NCBI GenBank assembly: GCA_021648845.1
Contig: JAKJHY010000012.1
Span: 124,001 to 188,000, forward strand
Reading direction: 5' to 3'
Source: Mycobacterium sp. MBM
GTDB lineage: Bacteria; Actinomycetota; Actinomycetes; Mycobacteriales; Mycobacteriaceae
DNA: 64,000 nt
The notes under the pieces are model-generated. The model had not been told where the DNA came from. It did not search any database and saw only the letters and a list, made by a program, of their open reading frames with translations. Below, in pieces: positions 15,288 to 24,470 of the stretch (positions are counted from its first letter, which is position 1; each line of letters opens with the position of its first letter). The position numbers were made by a program, and so were the translations under genes.

Positions 15288-16433
15288 TCATAGGGAACGC
15301 GAGATGATTTCCTTCATCACCTCGTTCGTGCCGGCATAGATTTTTTGCACGCGCTGATCCACCCACAACCTCGAGATGGGGTACTCGGTCATGTAGCCAT
15401 ATCCGCCGTGAAGCTGCATACAGTCATCGAGTACCTTCATCGCTCGCTCAGTGGTCCACCACTTCGCCATGGCGACGGTCTGCACGTCGAGTTGACCCGC
15501 AAGGTGCAGGTCGATGCAGTAGTCGAGGAACACTCGTGCGATGCGCGTTTCTGTCGCGGCTTCAGCCAGCGTGAACTTGGTGTTCTGAAAGCCAAAGACA
15601 GGCCGACCGAACGCCTCCCGCTCACGCGTGTACTTGAGCGTCTGCTCCAGGGCAAGTTCCATCGCTGCGACAGCCCCCACCGCGACGATGAGTCGCTCTT
15701 GTGGCAGCTGCGTCATCAGCTGAATGAAGCCCTGTCCCTCAGACTGGCCCAGTAGATGCGAGCGCGGAACTCTCACTTCATCGAAGAACAACTCGGAGGT
15801 GTCCTGGCCGCGCTGGCCGATTTTGTCGAGAACCTTGCCGCGCCGGAATCCCGCCCGGTCAGCCTCGACAACGATCAAAGAGATGCCCGCAGCGCCCTGG
15901 CTCGGATCTGTCTTGGCAACAACGATGATGAGGTCGGCCTGTTGGCCGTTGGTGATGAAAGTCTTGGAGCCGGTGATCACGTACTCGTCACCGTCCAGGA
16001 GGGCTTTTGTCTTGACGCTCTGCAGATCGGACCCGGTCCCCGGTTCTGTCATGGCGATCGCCCCGATCATTTCACCGGACGCCATCTTGGGAAGCCACTG
16101 CGCGCGCAGCTCTTCAGTCGCGTACTGCAGGATGTAGTGGGCGACGATTCCGCTGTGCAGTCCCGCGCCCCATGAGCTGTCACCTATGCGGGCCTGCTCT
16201 TCAAGCACGACCGCTTCGTGCGCGAAAGTGCCACCGCCTCCGCCGTATTCCTCAGGTATAGACATGCAGAGCAGGCCCAGCTCGCCTGCTCGGTTCCACA
16301 GTTCTCGGTCGACGTGGTGCTGGTCTGCAAAGCGGTTCGCATGCGGCGCCAATTCGGCCGAGAAGAACTTCGCAGCGAGGTCACGAAGCTCGAGTAATTC
16401 GGCATTCATCCAGGGAGAGATTGGTGAGGACAT
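15288..16433 (-). CDS. Acyl-CoA dehydrogenase
   Basis: This 381-residue protein starts at ATG 16433, which has a GGAAGGT site; a longer frame to 16601 runs into the ligase gene and is rejected. Motifs include SIPEEYGGGGGTF, AMTEPGTGSDLQSV, the C-terminal MQLHGGYGYMTEYPISR and YAGTNEVMKEIISRSL, with the usual FAD and CoA contacts. It lies 38 nt after the acyl-CoA ligase, so ligase and dehydrogenase probably act in succession on the same acid. It is one of two acyl-CoA dehydrogenases in this run. Confidence 0.92.
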   Translation of the reverse strand: MSSPISPWMNAELLELRDLAAKFFSAELAPHANRFADQHHVDRELWNRAGELGLLCMSIPEEYGGGGGTFAHEAVVLEEQARIGDSSWGAGLHSGIVAHYILQYATEELRAQWLPKMASGEMIGAIAMTEPGTGSDLQSVKTKALLDGDEYVITGSKTFITNGQQADLIIVVAKTDPSQGAAGISLIVVEADRAGFRRGKVLDKIGQRGQDTSELFFDEVRVPRSHLLGQSEGQGFIQLMTQLPQERLIVAVGAVAAMELALEQTLKYTREREAFGRPVFGFQNTKFTLAEAATETRIARVFLDYCIDLHLAGQLDVQTVAMAKWWTTERAMKVLDDCMQLHGGYGYMTEYPISRLWVDQRVQKIYAGTNEVMKEIISRSL

Positions 16434-16471
16434 GATTACCTTCCGACTGTTGGAATTCCAGGGATTTGACG

Positions 16472-18103
16472 TTATGACGTTTCGATTTCGATGAGGTATT
16501 CGCCGGCAGAGTGGCGCGCACGGATGACCTTTTTGTCGTACTTTCCGACGCTCGTCCTCGGAATATCGGACACGAAGCTCCATCGCTCGGGAATCCACCA
16601 TTTGGCGACTTTGTCCGCAAGGAACGATCGGAGTTGGTCAATGTCAACGTCGGTTCCGGGGTGGACGACGACAAGCGCCAACGGCCTTTCCTGCCATTTA
16701 TCGTCCGCGACGCCGACTACCGCCGCTTCGTACACGGCAGGGTGGCCGATCAGCGTGTTTTCCAGCTCCACCGAGGAGATCCATTCGCCACCTGACTTGA
16801 TGACGTCTTTCGAGCGGTCGGTCAGTGTCAGATAGCCCTCGGCGTCGATCTTGCCCACATCACCGGTACGCAGCCATCCTTCGTCGAACTTCTCCGTATC
16901 GTTGTTTCCGAAATAGGACCCGGTGATCCAGGGACCGCGCGCCTGGATCTCCCCAACTGATTGCCCGTCCCACGGCACGTCTTTCCCGTCGTCGTCCCGC
17001 AACCGGATTTCGACACCGCAGATCGGTCGGCCCTGGGATGCGCGCAGCTCCCAGCGCCGCGTCGCGTCGGCTCTGTGAGCCGGACGTGCAACGGTCGCCA
17101 ACGGAGAGGTTTCGGTCATACCCCAGGCCTGCACAATGGGCACGTCGTACTTCTCTTCGAATGCCCGCATCAACGAAAGCGGAACAGCAGACCCCCCGCA
17201 CGCGACCAGCCGTAACGAAGAAATGTCCCGCTCAGGGTGCGAATCCAGATATCGGTCGACATCGTTCCAGATCGTCGGCACTGCACCGGCCAAGGTCGGT
17301 CTGGTGTCTTCGATGATCGACACCAACGGTTCGGCTTGGAGATACCGGTCAGGCAGTACCAGATCCGCACCGGACATCAACGCTGCGTAAATAAGCCCCC
17401 ACGCATTGGCGTGAAACATTGGGACGATGGCCAGCACACGGTCGGCCTCGCTGACTGACAAAGCGTTAGCTGTGCAGGCGGTCAGGGAGTGAAGGTACGT
17501 CGAACGGTGGCTGTAGACGACGCCTTTGGGATCTCCGGTGGTACCGCTCGTATAACACATGGCCGCGGCGGACAGCTCGTCGAGCTCAGGCCAGTCAAAT
17601 GATTCTTCTTGGCCGGCAAGCACTTCCTCGTAACGCAGAACGGTCTTCCCGCATCCCTGGAGCGGGGCAAGGTCGCCCTCTCCGGTGACGATGACGGTGT
17701 GCACCGACGCCATCGCTGGGAGCGCGCGCGCCAACAACGGGGCAACCGAAGCGTCGACTAGGACGATCTGATCGCTCGCGTGATTGGCGATGTACGCCAG
17801 TTGCTCTGGGGCCAAACGAATGTTGAGCGTGTGCAGGACCGCGCCCATGGAGGGAATCGCACAGTAGGCCTCCAGATGTTCCTGGTTGCTCCACTGGAAG
17901 GTGGCCACGCGTTGGTCTGCCGTGACGCCAAGACTGCGCAGCGCATTGGCAAGGCGAGCCACTCGCGCCAGCACAATGCGGTAAGGCGTTCTCCGATATC
18001 CATTTCCGGTCGGAGTGACGACCTCGCTGTCACCGTGTATGGCTGCCGCATGCTGGACGATCGCCGACACCGTGAGCGGAACATTTTGCATTGTGCTTTG
18101 CAT
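16472..18103 (-). CDS. Acyl-CoA synthetase (AMP-binding, FadD-like)
   Basis: This 543-residue adenylate-forming enzyme has the P-loop motif YTSGTTGDPKG near residue 185, the A5 motif QAWGMTETSPL, the hinge region GWLRTGDVGKID and the A10 lysine region TSVGKYDKKVIR. It activates a carboxylic acid to its CoA ester with ATP. The length and motifs suit a medium- or long-chain FadD, and its position in a cluster with BVMO, esterase, SDR and alcohol dehydrogenase recalls fadD13 of the mymA operon. The ATG at 18103 has an AAAGGG site and follows the transglutaminase gene by 14 nt. Confidence 0.92.
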   Translation of the reverse strand: MQSTMQNVPLTVSAIVQHAAAIHGDSEVVTPTGNGYRRTPYRIVLARVARLANALRSLGVTADQRVATFQWSNQEHLEAYCAIPSMGAVLHTLNIRLAPEQLAYIANHASDQIVLVDASVAPLLARALPAMASVHTVIVTGEGDLAPLQGCGKTVLRYEEVLAGQEESFDWPELDELSAAAMCYTSGTTGDPKGVVYSHRSTYLHSLTACTANALSVSEADRVLAIVPMFHANAWGLIYAALMSGADLVLPDRYLQAEPLVSIIEDTRPTLAGAVPTIWNDVDRYLDSHPERDISSLRLVACGGSAVPLSLMRAFEEKYDVPIVQAWGMTETSPLATVARPAHRADATRRWELRASQGRPICGVEIRLRDDDGKDVPWDGQSVGEIQARGPWITGSYFGNNDTEKFDEGWLRTGDVGKIDAEGYLTLTDRSKDVIKSGGEWISSVELENTLIGHPAVYEAAVVGVADDKWQERPLALVVVHPGTDVDIDQLRSFLADKVAKWWIPERWSFVSDIPRTSVGKYDKKVIRARHSAGEYLIEIETS

Positions 18104-18117
18104 CGTGTAGTGCCCTT

Positions 18118-18771
18118 TCAGGCGAAGAGGTCGGGACGGCTGTTCGGCTGATCGATGAATGTGCCGTAATGCGTTCTCAGTGCTTGCAGGATGTCTGCTA
18201 GGGGTAGATCGTCGTAGGCTCCCCGGTCGCGCAGATACTCCATGTGCTGGGTGCCGTCAGCGGTGAAACCATGGAGTAGCGCGTCGCTACGGCCGTCGAA
18301 TTCGATCGGCGAGACACCGAAGCGTGCGCACAGCTCGCGATTGAACGCCGGGGTGGCCTTTACCCACGCACCGTTGAGGAACATGAGACTGTAGCCGTGG
18401 TAGACGAAAACGTCGCTACCACCCATCCGCTCGCGCAATGCCTTGGTCTGGAGGTGGTTTCGGACGTCGGCGAACCCCAGCCGCGCCGGGATTCCCGCCG
18501 CTCGGCACGCTGCAGTCAAGAGCACGGCCTTCGGGACGCAGTAGGCCCGTTCTGCGGTCGCGACGGTGCTGGCGCGATACGCGTGCGGGTTGTCGGTCAC
18601 CGTGTAGGGGTCGTACCAAATGGAGTCACGGACCGCGGTGAAGATGGCGATGGCCTTCTCGGTGTCGCCGCAGGCACCACGGATCGCCGATGACACGAAG
18701 TCACGTACCGAATCTTGTTGCCAGTCAAGAAACTCCGTGGGTTCGAGGTAGGGGCTGTGGTCGACGGTCAT
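18118..18771 (-). CDS. Transglutaminase-like domain protein
   Basis: This 217-residue protein has the transglutaminase-core signature: a Cys in RAYCVPKAVLLTAACRAAGIPARLGFADV, a His in YHGYSLMFLNGAWVKATPAFN, and a following Asp or Asn. These proteins are usually cysteine hydrolases or scaffolds rather than true cross-linkers. The start at 18771 shares ATGA with the P450 stop, so the two are translationally coupled; the frame upstream of it is P450 shadow. No signal peptide is present. Its role beside a P450 is unknown, and it is the second Cys-hydrolase-fold gene in this run, with the BtrH-like one. Confidence 0.78.
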   Translation of the reverse strand: MTVDHSPYLEPTEFLDWQQDSVRDFVSSAIRGACGDTEKAIAIFTAVRDSIWYDPYTVTDNPHAYRASTVATAERAYCVPKAVLLTAACRAAGIPARLGFADVRNHLQTKALRERMGGSDVFVYHGYSLMFLNGAWVKATPAFNRELCARFGVSPIEFDGRSDALLHGFTADGTQHMEYLRDRGAYDDLPLADILQALRTHYGTFIDQPNSRPDLFA

Positions 18772-20225
18772 CGGCGCTTCATCTCCAACGGAAGTCCGTC
18801 CACCGGAATGGGCAGCGAGGTGTTGTCCCATCGGACGTGATAGTTCTCCGGAACCTTCCAAGTGAACGAACGCAGCATCCTGTGCAGGATTGCTTTGACT
18901 TCGAGCGTCCCGAATTGCATGCCGATGCACTTGTGCGCTCCACCTCCGAACGGAACCCAGGCGAATCGGTGGTGTTGGTCTTCGCGCCGAGGCTCGTCGA
19001 AACGTGAGGGATCGAACCGCTCCGGATCACTCCAGATCGTTCGATCGAAGTGATTCACGGCAGGCGTTATAGCGCATAACGTGTTCGAGGGGATGTGATA
19101 TCCATCGATGGCGACATCTCGAACCGTCTTGCGCATCACCAGCGGAACAGGTGCAAGCAGTCTGAGCGCTTCCTTGATCACGAGGTCGATGACCGTCATC
19201 TTCTCCAGGGCCTCGATGTCCGGCAACCCGTCACCGATGGCCGCGGCTTCCGCAGCCGCAGCCTCCTGCCACTGCGGATACTTGGCAAGGAAATAGGTGA
19301 CCGCTGTGGTGGTGATCGTCGAGGTGTCGTGGGCCGCCATCATCAAGAAGATCATGTGATTCACCACATCCTCGTCGGAAAACCGCTCCCCGTCTTCGGT
19401 CGTGGCTTGACAGAGAGCAGCGAACAGATCCTCCGTTTCACCGGCTCGCGCGGCCGGCAGATGCCGGAAGAAGTAGTCCTCCAAAACGCGCCGCCCTTGC
19501 ACACCAGCGCGGAATCTGGTTCCCGGAAGCGGAGCACGCACAAGGGAACTCGCCGCCCGGACCGTAGCGACGAACGCCTTGTTGACAGCATCGCTCTCGT
19601 CCTTGCCGCGGCCGCCCATGAAGACGTCGGTAGCGATGTCGAGGGTGAGTTCCTTCAACAGTGGGTAGATTCGAACCGACGGGCCCACCGGCCACGCAGG
19701 CACTGCCGAGCGAACGCATGGCGTTACCTGTTCGACGTATCCGGTCAGGCGCGGACGCGTAAACGCCTCCTGCATGATGCGCCGGTGCATCAAGTGCTCG
19801 TCGAAGCTCATGAGCATCAAACCGCGATGGAAGAAGGCGTCGATCAGGAAGGACCAGCCATCCTGAGAGAATGCTTTCGCTTCGCTCGTGAACGCCTCTC
19901 GAGTGGCGTCAGGGCCGGCGATGACCACCATCTTGGTGCCGAACGCGCCCATCCACGACACCGAACCCAGACGGTCGTAGCGCTCTCGACTGAAATCCGA
20001 GCCGAATCGGATGTAGTCGAGCGTGTGACCTACGAAGGGCAGTCCGGCATCCCCCCGGACGGCTTTCAATCCACTGCCCGCGGGTGCCGGTGCCAGTTCA
20101 CGAACCGGCCAGTCCCGGCTCCATCGACGCCATCTGTCGTCGACGGCGTGAGGCGCGGGGACCATGATCACAGAGGACAACCGCTCCTTCACGTGGTGCG
20201 CAGGTGCGAGAAGGTGATTCGTCAT
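18768..20225 (-). CDS. Cytochrome P450
   Basis: This 485-residue P450 has the I-helix AAHDTST, the K-helix ExxR in KEALRLL, and the heme loop FGGGAHKCIG with the axial Cys at residue 433. It hydroxylates a hydrophobic substrate, using electrons from a ferredoxin not encoded next to it. The ATG at 20225 with a GGAGGAA site is preferred over the longer frame. It is coupled to the transglutaminase-like gene by an ATGA overlap. It probably supplies the first hydroxylation for the SDR/ADH and Baeyer-Villiger steps of the cluster. The CYP family cannot be named safely. Confidence 0.9.
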   Translation of the reverse strand: MTNHLLAPAHHVKERLSSVIMVPAPHAVDDRWRRWSRDWPVRELAPAPAGSGLKAVRGDAGLPFVGHTLDYIRFGSDFSRERYDRLGSVSWMGAFGTKMVVIAGPDATREAFTSEAKAFSQDGWSFLIDAFFHRGLMLMSFDEHLMHRRIMQEAFTRPRLTGYVEQVTPCVRSAVPAWPVGPSVRIYPLLKELTLDIATDVFMGGRGKDESDAVNKAFVATVRAASSLVRAPLPGTRFRAGVQGRRVLEDYFFRHLPAARAGETEDLFAALCQATTEDGERFSDEDVVNHMIFLMMAAHDTSTITTTAVTYFLAKYPQWQEAAAAEAAAIGDGLPDIEALEKMTVIDLVIKEALRLLAPVPLVMRKTVRDVAIDGYHIPSNTLCAITPAVNHFDRTIWSDPERFDPSRFDEPRREDQHHRFAWVPFGGGAHKCIGMQFGTLEVKAILHRMLRSFTWKVPENYHVRWDNTSLPIPVDGLPLEMKRR

Positions 20226-20287
20226 GGTTCCTCCTGGACGCTGGGCCGCTTTGACGGCGTCCACCAGTCTTTACAAAGATGCCATTG

Positions 20288-20305
20288 ATGTCAATATCTA
20301 GACAT
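20288..20305. promoter_or_regulatory. Small palindrome upstream of the P450 gene
   Basis: ATGTC at 20288-20292 and GACAT at 20301-20305 flank an AT-rich 8-bp core in the 145-bp gap before the P450. In this GC-rich context the AT-rich core suggests a promoter or operator. There is no stronger evidence. Confidence 0.3.
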
Positions 20306-20370
20306 TATTGGCCTAGCGGTTAAGTGCGCGTCTCGTGCCCTTAGTCGGCCAGGCTCGGTTCTGCAGGGTC

Positions 20371-21870
20371 TCAGACCTTTAGACGCCCGACGTTTCTCAA
20401 GACGTAATCGCCGCTGTGCGGCTTCCGGGTAAGGAGTCGATAAACCAAGGTAGGCCCCGGCCAGTTCGTCGGGATTTCCCCGCTCGAGGTTCGATACCAG
20501 CTCGCACACAGCGCCCACACCGACCTCCGTAGTCGCCTTCTCAAGCGCGTGTTGTAGCGTTGCGCGCTCTCCGTCCTGACATCGATCGCATGACCCGGAT
20601 GAGCAGCCACGGCTTTGATGAGCGTTGCGATGTGACGGACTTGTGACTCGATCATGTAGAGGATCGACCCCGAGCCCACATTCGTGTTGGGACCATAAAG
20701 CAGGAACAGGTTCGGGAACATGGGGACAGTGATGCCCAGATATGCGTACGCCTGGGTCTTCCACACCTCGGCCAAGGAGACTCCGCGAGAGCCGCGCACG
20801 GACATCGGGGCGAGAAAATCGGTGGCGCGAAACCCGGTTCCGTAGATCACGACATCTGCAGGACGAAACTCTCCATCCACGGTCTTGACACCGTTGTCGC
20901 AGAGCTCTGCGATAGCCTTCGGCACCAACGACACGCGATCACTCGCGATTGCTGGATAGTAATCATTCGAGAACAGCACTCGCTTGCACCCTGGCGCGTC
21001 CGAAGGCATCAATTGCTCGCGCAAAGATGGGCTAGCAACCTGCCGATGTAGGTGGCGGCGCGCGATCGCACCGAGGACGCGTGAGAGGGGCTTCGCGTCG
21101 ACTAGCGTCACAGCGAGCAACTCGAAAATTAGCCATACCGCGAAACGCTCGAGGCGCAGCGCCATCGGCAATAACTCGCTCACCCTGTCGTGAAGGACTC
21201 CATACCTGCTGTCCCACTTCGGCAAGATCCACGGAGCCGTGCGCTGATATAGCGTGACATGCTCCGCCTCCTGGGCGATGTGTGGCACGAATTGGATGGC
21301 ACTAGCTCCTGTGCCGATGACGGCTACTTGCTTGCCGCGAAGCGAAACCGATCGGTCCCAACGCGCCGAATGAAAGCGCGGCCCCTGGAAGGTGTCTGCG
21401 TCGGCAATAACGGGTACGTGGGGCAAGGAGAGCTGACCCACGGCCGAGACGACGACATCGCAGGTTATTGTCTCGTTCGAGTTCGTAACCAGGGTCCAAC
21501 GCCCTAGCTGGTCATCGAAGGTCATTGCGACAACTTCGGTCTGGGTACGCAGATGCGCGGCCAGTCCGCCACTCTCCACGAGTTGTTGGAGGTACTTGAG
21601 TATCTCGGGTTGCTCGGCATATCGCCGTGACCAACGAGGATTGGGCTTGTACGAGAGTGAGTACAACGCTGACGGCACGTCGCAGGCCGCTCCCGGATAG
21701 GTGTTGTCACGCCAAACACCCCCGATGTCTGCAGCCTTTTCCAGGATCGTGAAGTTCGTGAACCCGTCCTTCTTCAGCCGGTGGGCCATCGCAACCCCGG
21801 CGAAGCCGGCCCCGATGATCACGATCGACGGATCGTATGCGCGACAGGCCGTCGCGAAGTTGCTGCTCAT
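20371..21870 (-). CDS. Baeyer-Villiger / flavin-containing monooxygenase (third of three)
   Basis: This 499-residue enzyme has an FAD-binding IIGAGFAGVAMA near the N-terminus, the Baeyer-Villiger fingerprint FQGPRFHSARWD in the middle and the NADPH-binding VIGTGASAIQF after it. It would insert oxygen next to a carbonyl, turning a ketone into an ester or lactone. The open frame extends to 22116 but overlaps the esterase gene; ATG 21870 gives a normal length. It is clearly paralogous to the two other monooxygenases at 22909 and 24471. Confidence 0.88.
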   Translation of the reverse strand: MSSNFATACRAYDPSIVIIGAGFAGVAMAHRLKKDGFTNFTILEKAADIGGVWRDNTYPGAACDVPSALYSLSYKPNPRWSRRYAEQPEILKYLQQLVESGGLAAHLRTQTEVVAMTFDDQLGRWTLVTNSNETITCDVVVSAVGQLSLPHVPVIADADTFQGPRFHSARWDRSVSLRGKQVAVIGTGASAIQFVPHIAQEAEHVTLYQRTAPWILPKWDSRYGVLHDRVSELLPMALRLERFAVWLIFELLAVTLVDAKPLSRVLGAIARRHLHRQVASPSLREQLMPSDAPGCKRVLFSNDYYPAIASDRVSLVPKAIAELCDNGVKTVDGEFRPADVVIYGTGFRATDFLAPMSVRGSRGVSLAEVWKTQAYAYLGITVPMFPNLFLLYGPNTNVGSGSILYMIESQVRHIATLIKAVAAHPGHAIDVRTESAQRYNTRLRRRLRRSVWALCASWYRTSSGEIPTNWPGPTLVYRLLTRKPHSGDYVLRNVGRLKV

Positions 21871-21946
21871 GAGGCAGAGACGACTGACTTCACGCTGCGG
21901 CGGTCGAGGTGGTGTAGGTGTAGGAGCATTGCCTGTTCGGACACTT

Positions 21947-22912
21947 TCACCTGACTTCCGAGGCTTCAAGGAAGCGTCCCGCTCGATGAATCGCGTCTCG
22001 GGCTTCGGGAAGAATCCGGAACATAGCCTGGAATACATGGATCTGTCCCCGGTATACCTGGATCTCGACGTGGGATCCAGCTGATTGAAGTCGCTCGGCG
22101 AGACGGCGCGAGTCATCGATCAACATTTCTCTCCCGCCCACCTGAATGAGGATCGGCGGCATCGAGGTGAGGTCCGCGTCAAGCACGCTGAGGCGCGGAT
22201 CTCCGCGATCTGCGCCACCTACGTAGAGGTCAAGAGCGCGCGCCGCTGATTGAGCGGAGGCAAAAGGATCCCGGCGGCGAATTTCACGCGCTCTGGCAAG
22301 TTCGCACCTGAGATCCAGGACGGGAGACATCAGCAGCATCGCATCAGGGAGCGGCAATCCAACTGCACGTGCGCCCAAGGCCGTGGCCATCGTGAGCTGA
22401 CCGCCCGCTGAATCGCCGGCAACCGCGACGGTGCGCTGACAAGAACCCGGGGACCCTCCGCTGGTAAGCCAGCGATACGCATTCAGCGCATCGTCCGCGG
22501 CTGCGGGATAGGGATACCGCGGGGCAAGACGATACTTCACTGCGAAGATGGGGCGCCCGCTCGCCGAGGCGAGTTCACCAAGAAGACCGCGGTGCGTCTC
22601 CGGCGAGCACATAGAATAGGCGCCGCCGTGGATGTACAGCAAAGGGTTGGCATGCGGATTAATGGCAGGCGTGGTGATCCAGTCCCCACGAACCGGGCCT
22701 CCGGCGAATACAGTGTCAACCTTGCGCACTGTGACGCCGCGCCGAGGCCGTGAGGCTACGAGCGCTGTTCGAAGCACGCGATCCATCACCGCAAGTCCGT
22801 AGGCGTTTGATGGCATCAGCTGCGCCAGTGGCCGCAGCGTGGTTCGCGAGGACATCGCGACGAGATGACTGGCAAGACTGGGCTGCCAGTCAGGGGCATC
22901 CATTCTGGTCAC
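21947..22912 (-). CDS. HSL-family alpha/beta hydrolase (LipR-like esterase)
   Basis: This protein of about 321 residues carries the hormone-sensitive-lipase oxyanion motif HGGAYSM, the nucleophile elbow GDSAGG, and a C-terminal Asp/His pair region (VGGREMLIDDSRR, RGQIHVFQ). It hydrolyses carboxylic esters. A GTG start at 22912 shares GTGA with the stop of the monooxygenase upstream, arguing for coupling; ATG 22903 is an alternative. Position between two Baeyer-Villiger-type genes makes it the likely hydrolase of their ester products, as proposed for LipR beside MymA in M. tuberculosis. Confidence 0.87.
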   Translation of the reverse strand: MTRMDAPDWQPSLASHLVAMSSRTTLRPLAQLMPSNAYGLAVMDRVLRTALVASRPRRGVTVRKVDTVFAGGPVRGDWITTPAINPHANPLLYIHGGAYSMCSPETHRGLLGELASASGRPIFAVKYRLAPRYPYPAAADDALNAYRWLTSGGSPGSCQRTVAVAGDSAGGQLTMATALGARAVGLPLPDAMLLMSPVLDLRCELARAREIRRRDPFASAQSAARALDLYVGGADRGDPRLSVLDADLTSMPPILIQVGGREMLIDDSRRLAERLQSAGSHVEIQVYRGQIHVFQAMFRILPEARDAIHRAGRFLEASEVR

Positions 22913-24426
22913 CGGGGACACACCTCTTCGGGCCGATTCTCGAATCGGTAGTCCGAGAGGCGAAAGGTGCGGCTCCGCCAATAGGTCTCCAGAGTCGTTG
23001 ATGGACGGAGTGGAACGTCACCGTGCCTGTCGAAGTAGTAGCTGTTGGCATTGGAACAGCTCGGCTGCCAGAAAACCTGTCTGTGACGCCGCCTTAGCAC
23101 TTCGGCGAAATAACGGTCGTTCGCCTCCTTCTTGACCTCCACGCAGTTAGCACCCAGCGCCCGCGCGCGACGAAGACACCGGACGATGTGCCGACTCTGC
23201 GCCTCGATGAGCGTGAAGTACGAGGAACCGTTGTAGCCGTACGGGCCGAAGATGTTGAAATGATTCGGAAATCCCGGGACGCTCACCCCTTCGAAGGCCT
23301 GCAGTCGATGCTCGTCCCACCATGTAGCCTGCTCCAGCCCGCCGCGTCCCTTCAATACGTAAGTTGGCATGTTGCCCGACTCCATCACTTTGAAGCCGGT
23401 GGCCAGGATCAAGACGTCAATGGGATGAGCTTTGCCGTCTCGAGTATGGACGGATGCATGGTCGATATGGGTTATGCCGCTCGTCTCGAGCGAAACGTTG
23501 GACCGGTTGTACGTTGCGAGATAGGAATTGTGGAAGCTGGGTCGTTTACAGCCCAACGAGTAGCGCGGAATGAGTTGTTCTCTCGTCGTCGGGTCATGGA
23601 CCTCACGCCGCATGTACCGCTTTGCGGCGCTCTCCATGACATCGGCGAACGGTATCACCGTATGAAAGTGAGCGGCGATTGGGAAAGTGATTTCCACGAA
23701 CGCCTGGCTGGCGGTCCGGGTCGCCAATTGTGCCCCCGGCAGGAAATGTAGAAGCCTTCCACCCCACGTCGGTATGGGGAAGTCTGGCTTCGGCAGACAA
23801 TAAATTGGAGTTCGCTGAAATACCGTCAGACTCTCTGCTTTCTTTGCGACTTCGGGTATCAGTTGCACCGCCGATGCACCGGTACCGATTACTGCAACCC
23901 TCTTCCCGCTGAGATCTTTGGCATTGTCCCATCTAGCCGTGTGGAGCGTAACGCCGGCGAAATCTCGCACCCCCTTGATTTCAGGCCACTTTGGCCGACT
24001 GAGAACGCCGGAGCAATTTATCACGAAGCGTGCCGTGAACTCCTCACCATTGGCACTGGTCAAATGCCACCGTGTTGCGTTCTCGTCGAAACAAGCCTCG
24101 GTAATGGTTGTGTTGAAACGAATATGGTCCCAGAGCCGATACTTTTCAACACATCGCTCGGCATAGGCTTTGAGCTCATTGCCGTGGGCGTACGTGCGCG
24201 ACCAAGAGGGCCGCATTTCGTATGAGAATTGATAACTGAACGACGGTATATCGACAGCGATACCCGGGTAGGTGTTCCAGTGCCACGTACCACCTACGCC
24301 ATCGGCGTCATCAACCATCAAGAAGTCGGTAAATCCCGCCTTCATCAAGCTAATGCCAGACCCGATGCCGGAAAATCCAGCTCCTATGATAATTATCTCG
24401 TAATTACGGTCGGACTTGCGATCCAT
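22909..24426 (-). CDS. Baeyer-Villiger / flavin-containing monooxygenase (second of three)
   Basis: This 505-residue protein has the FAD motif IIGAGFSGIGSG, the GGTWHWNTYPG segment typical of class B monooxygenases, the fingerprint FAGVTLHTARWD and the NADPH motif VIGTGASAVQL. Its overall length and pattern are close to MymA/EthA-type enzymes. It converts a ketone or thioether substrate using NADPH and O2. It is coupled by GTGA overlap to the esterase gene downstream and lies 44 bp after the first monooxygenase gene. The ATG at 24426 is the only reasonable start. Confidence 0.9.
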   Translation of the reverse strand: MDRKSDRNYEIIIIGAGFSGIGSGISLMKAGFTDFLMVDDADGVGGTWHWNTYPGIAVDIPSFSYQFSYEMRPSWSRTYAHGNELKAYAERCVEKYRLWDHIRFNTTITEACFDENATRWHLTSANGEEFTARFVINCSGVLSRPKWPEIKGVRDFAGVTLHTARWDNAKDLSGKRVAVIGTGASAVQLIPEVAKKAESLTVFQRTPIYCLPKPDFPIPTWGGRLLHFLPGAQLATRTASQAFVEITFPIAAHFHTVIPFADVMESAAKRYMRREVHDPTTREQLIPRYSLGCKRPSFHNSYLATYNRSNVSLETSGITHIDHASVHTRDGKAHPIDVLILATGFKVMESGNMPTYVLKGRGGLEQATWWDEHRLQAFEGVSVPGFPNHFNIFGPYGYNGSSYFTLIEAQSRHIVRCLRRARALGANCVEVKKEANDRYFAEVLRRRHRQVFWQPSCSNANSYYFDRHGDVPLRPSTTLETYWRSRTFRLSDYRFENRPEEVCPR

Positions 24427-24470
24427 TCCTGTATTTCACCGTTCTGACGGTCAGCCCTGCAAACTTGTAT

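Noticed and set aside
20291..20764. 157-codon minus-strand ORF
   Set aside because: Shadow frame of the third monooxygenase gene; no domain and biased composition.
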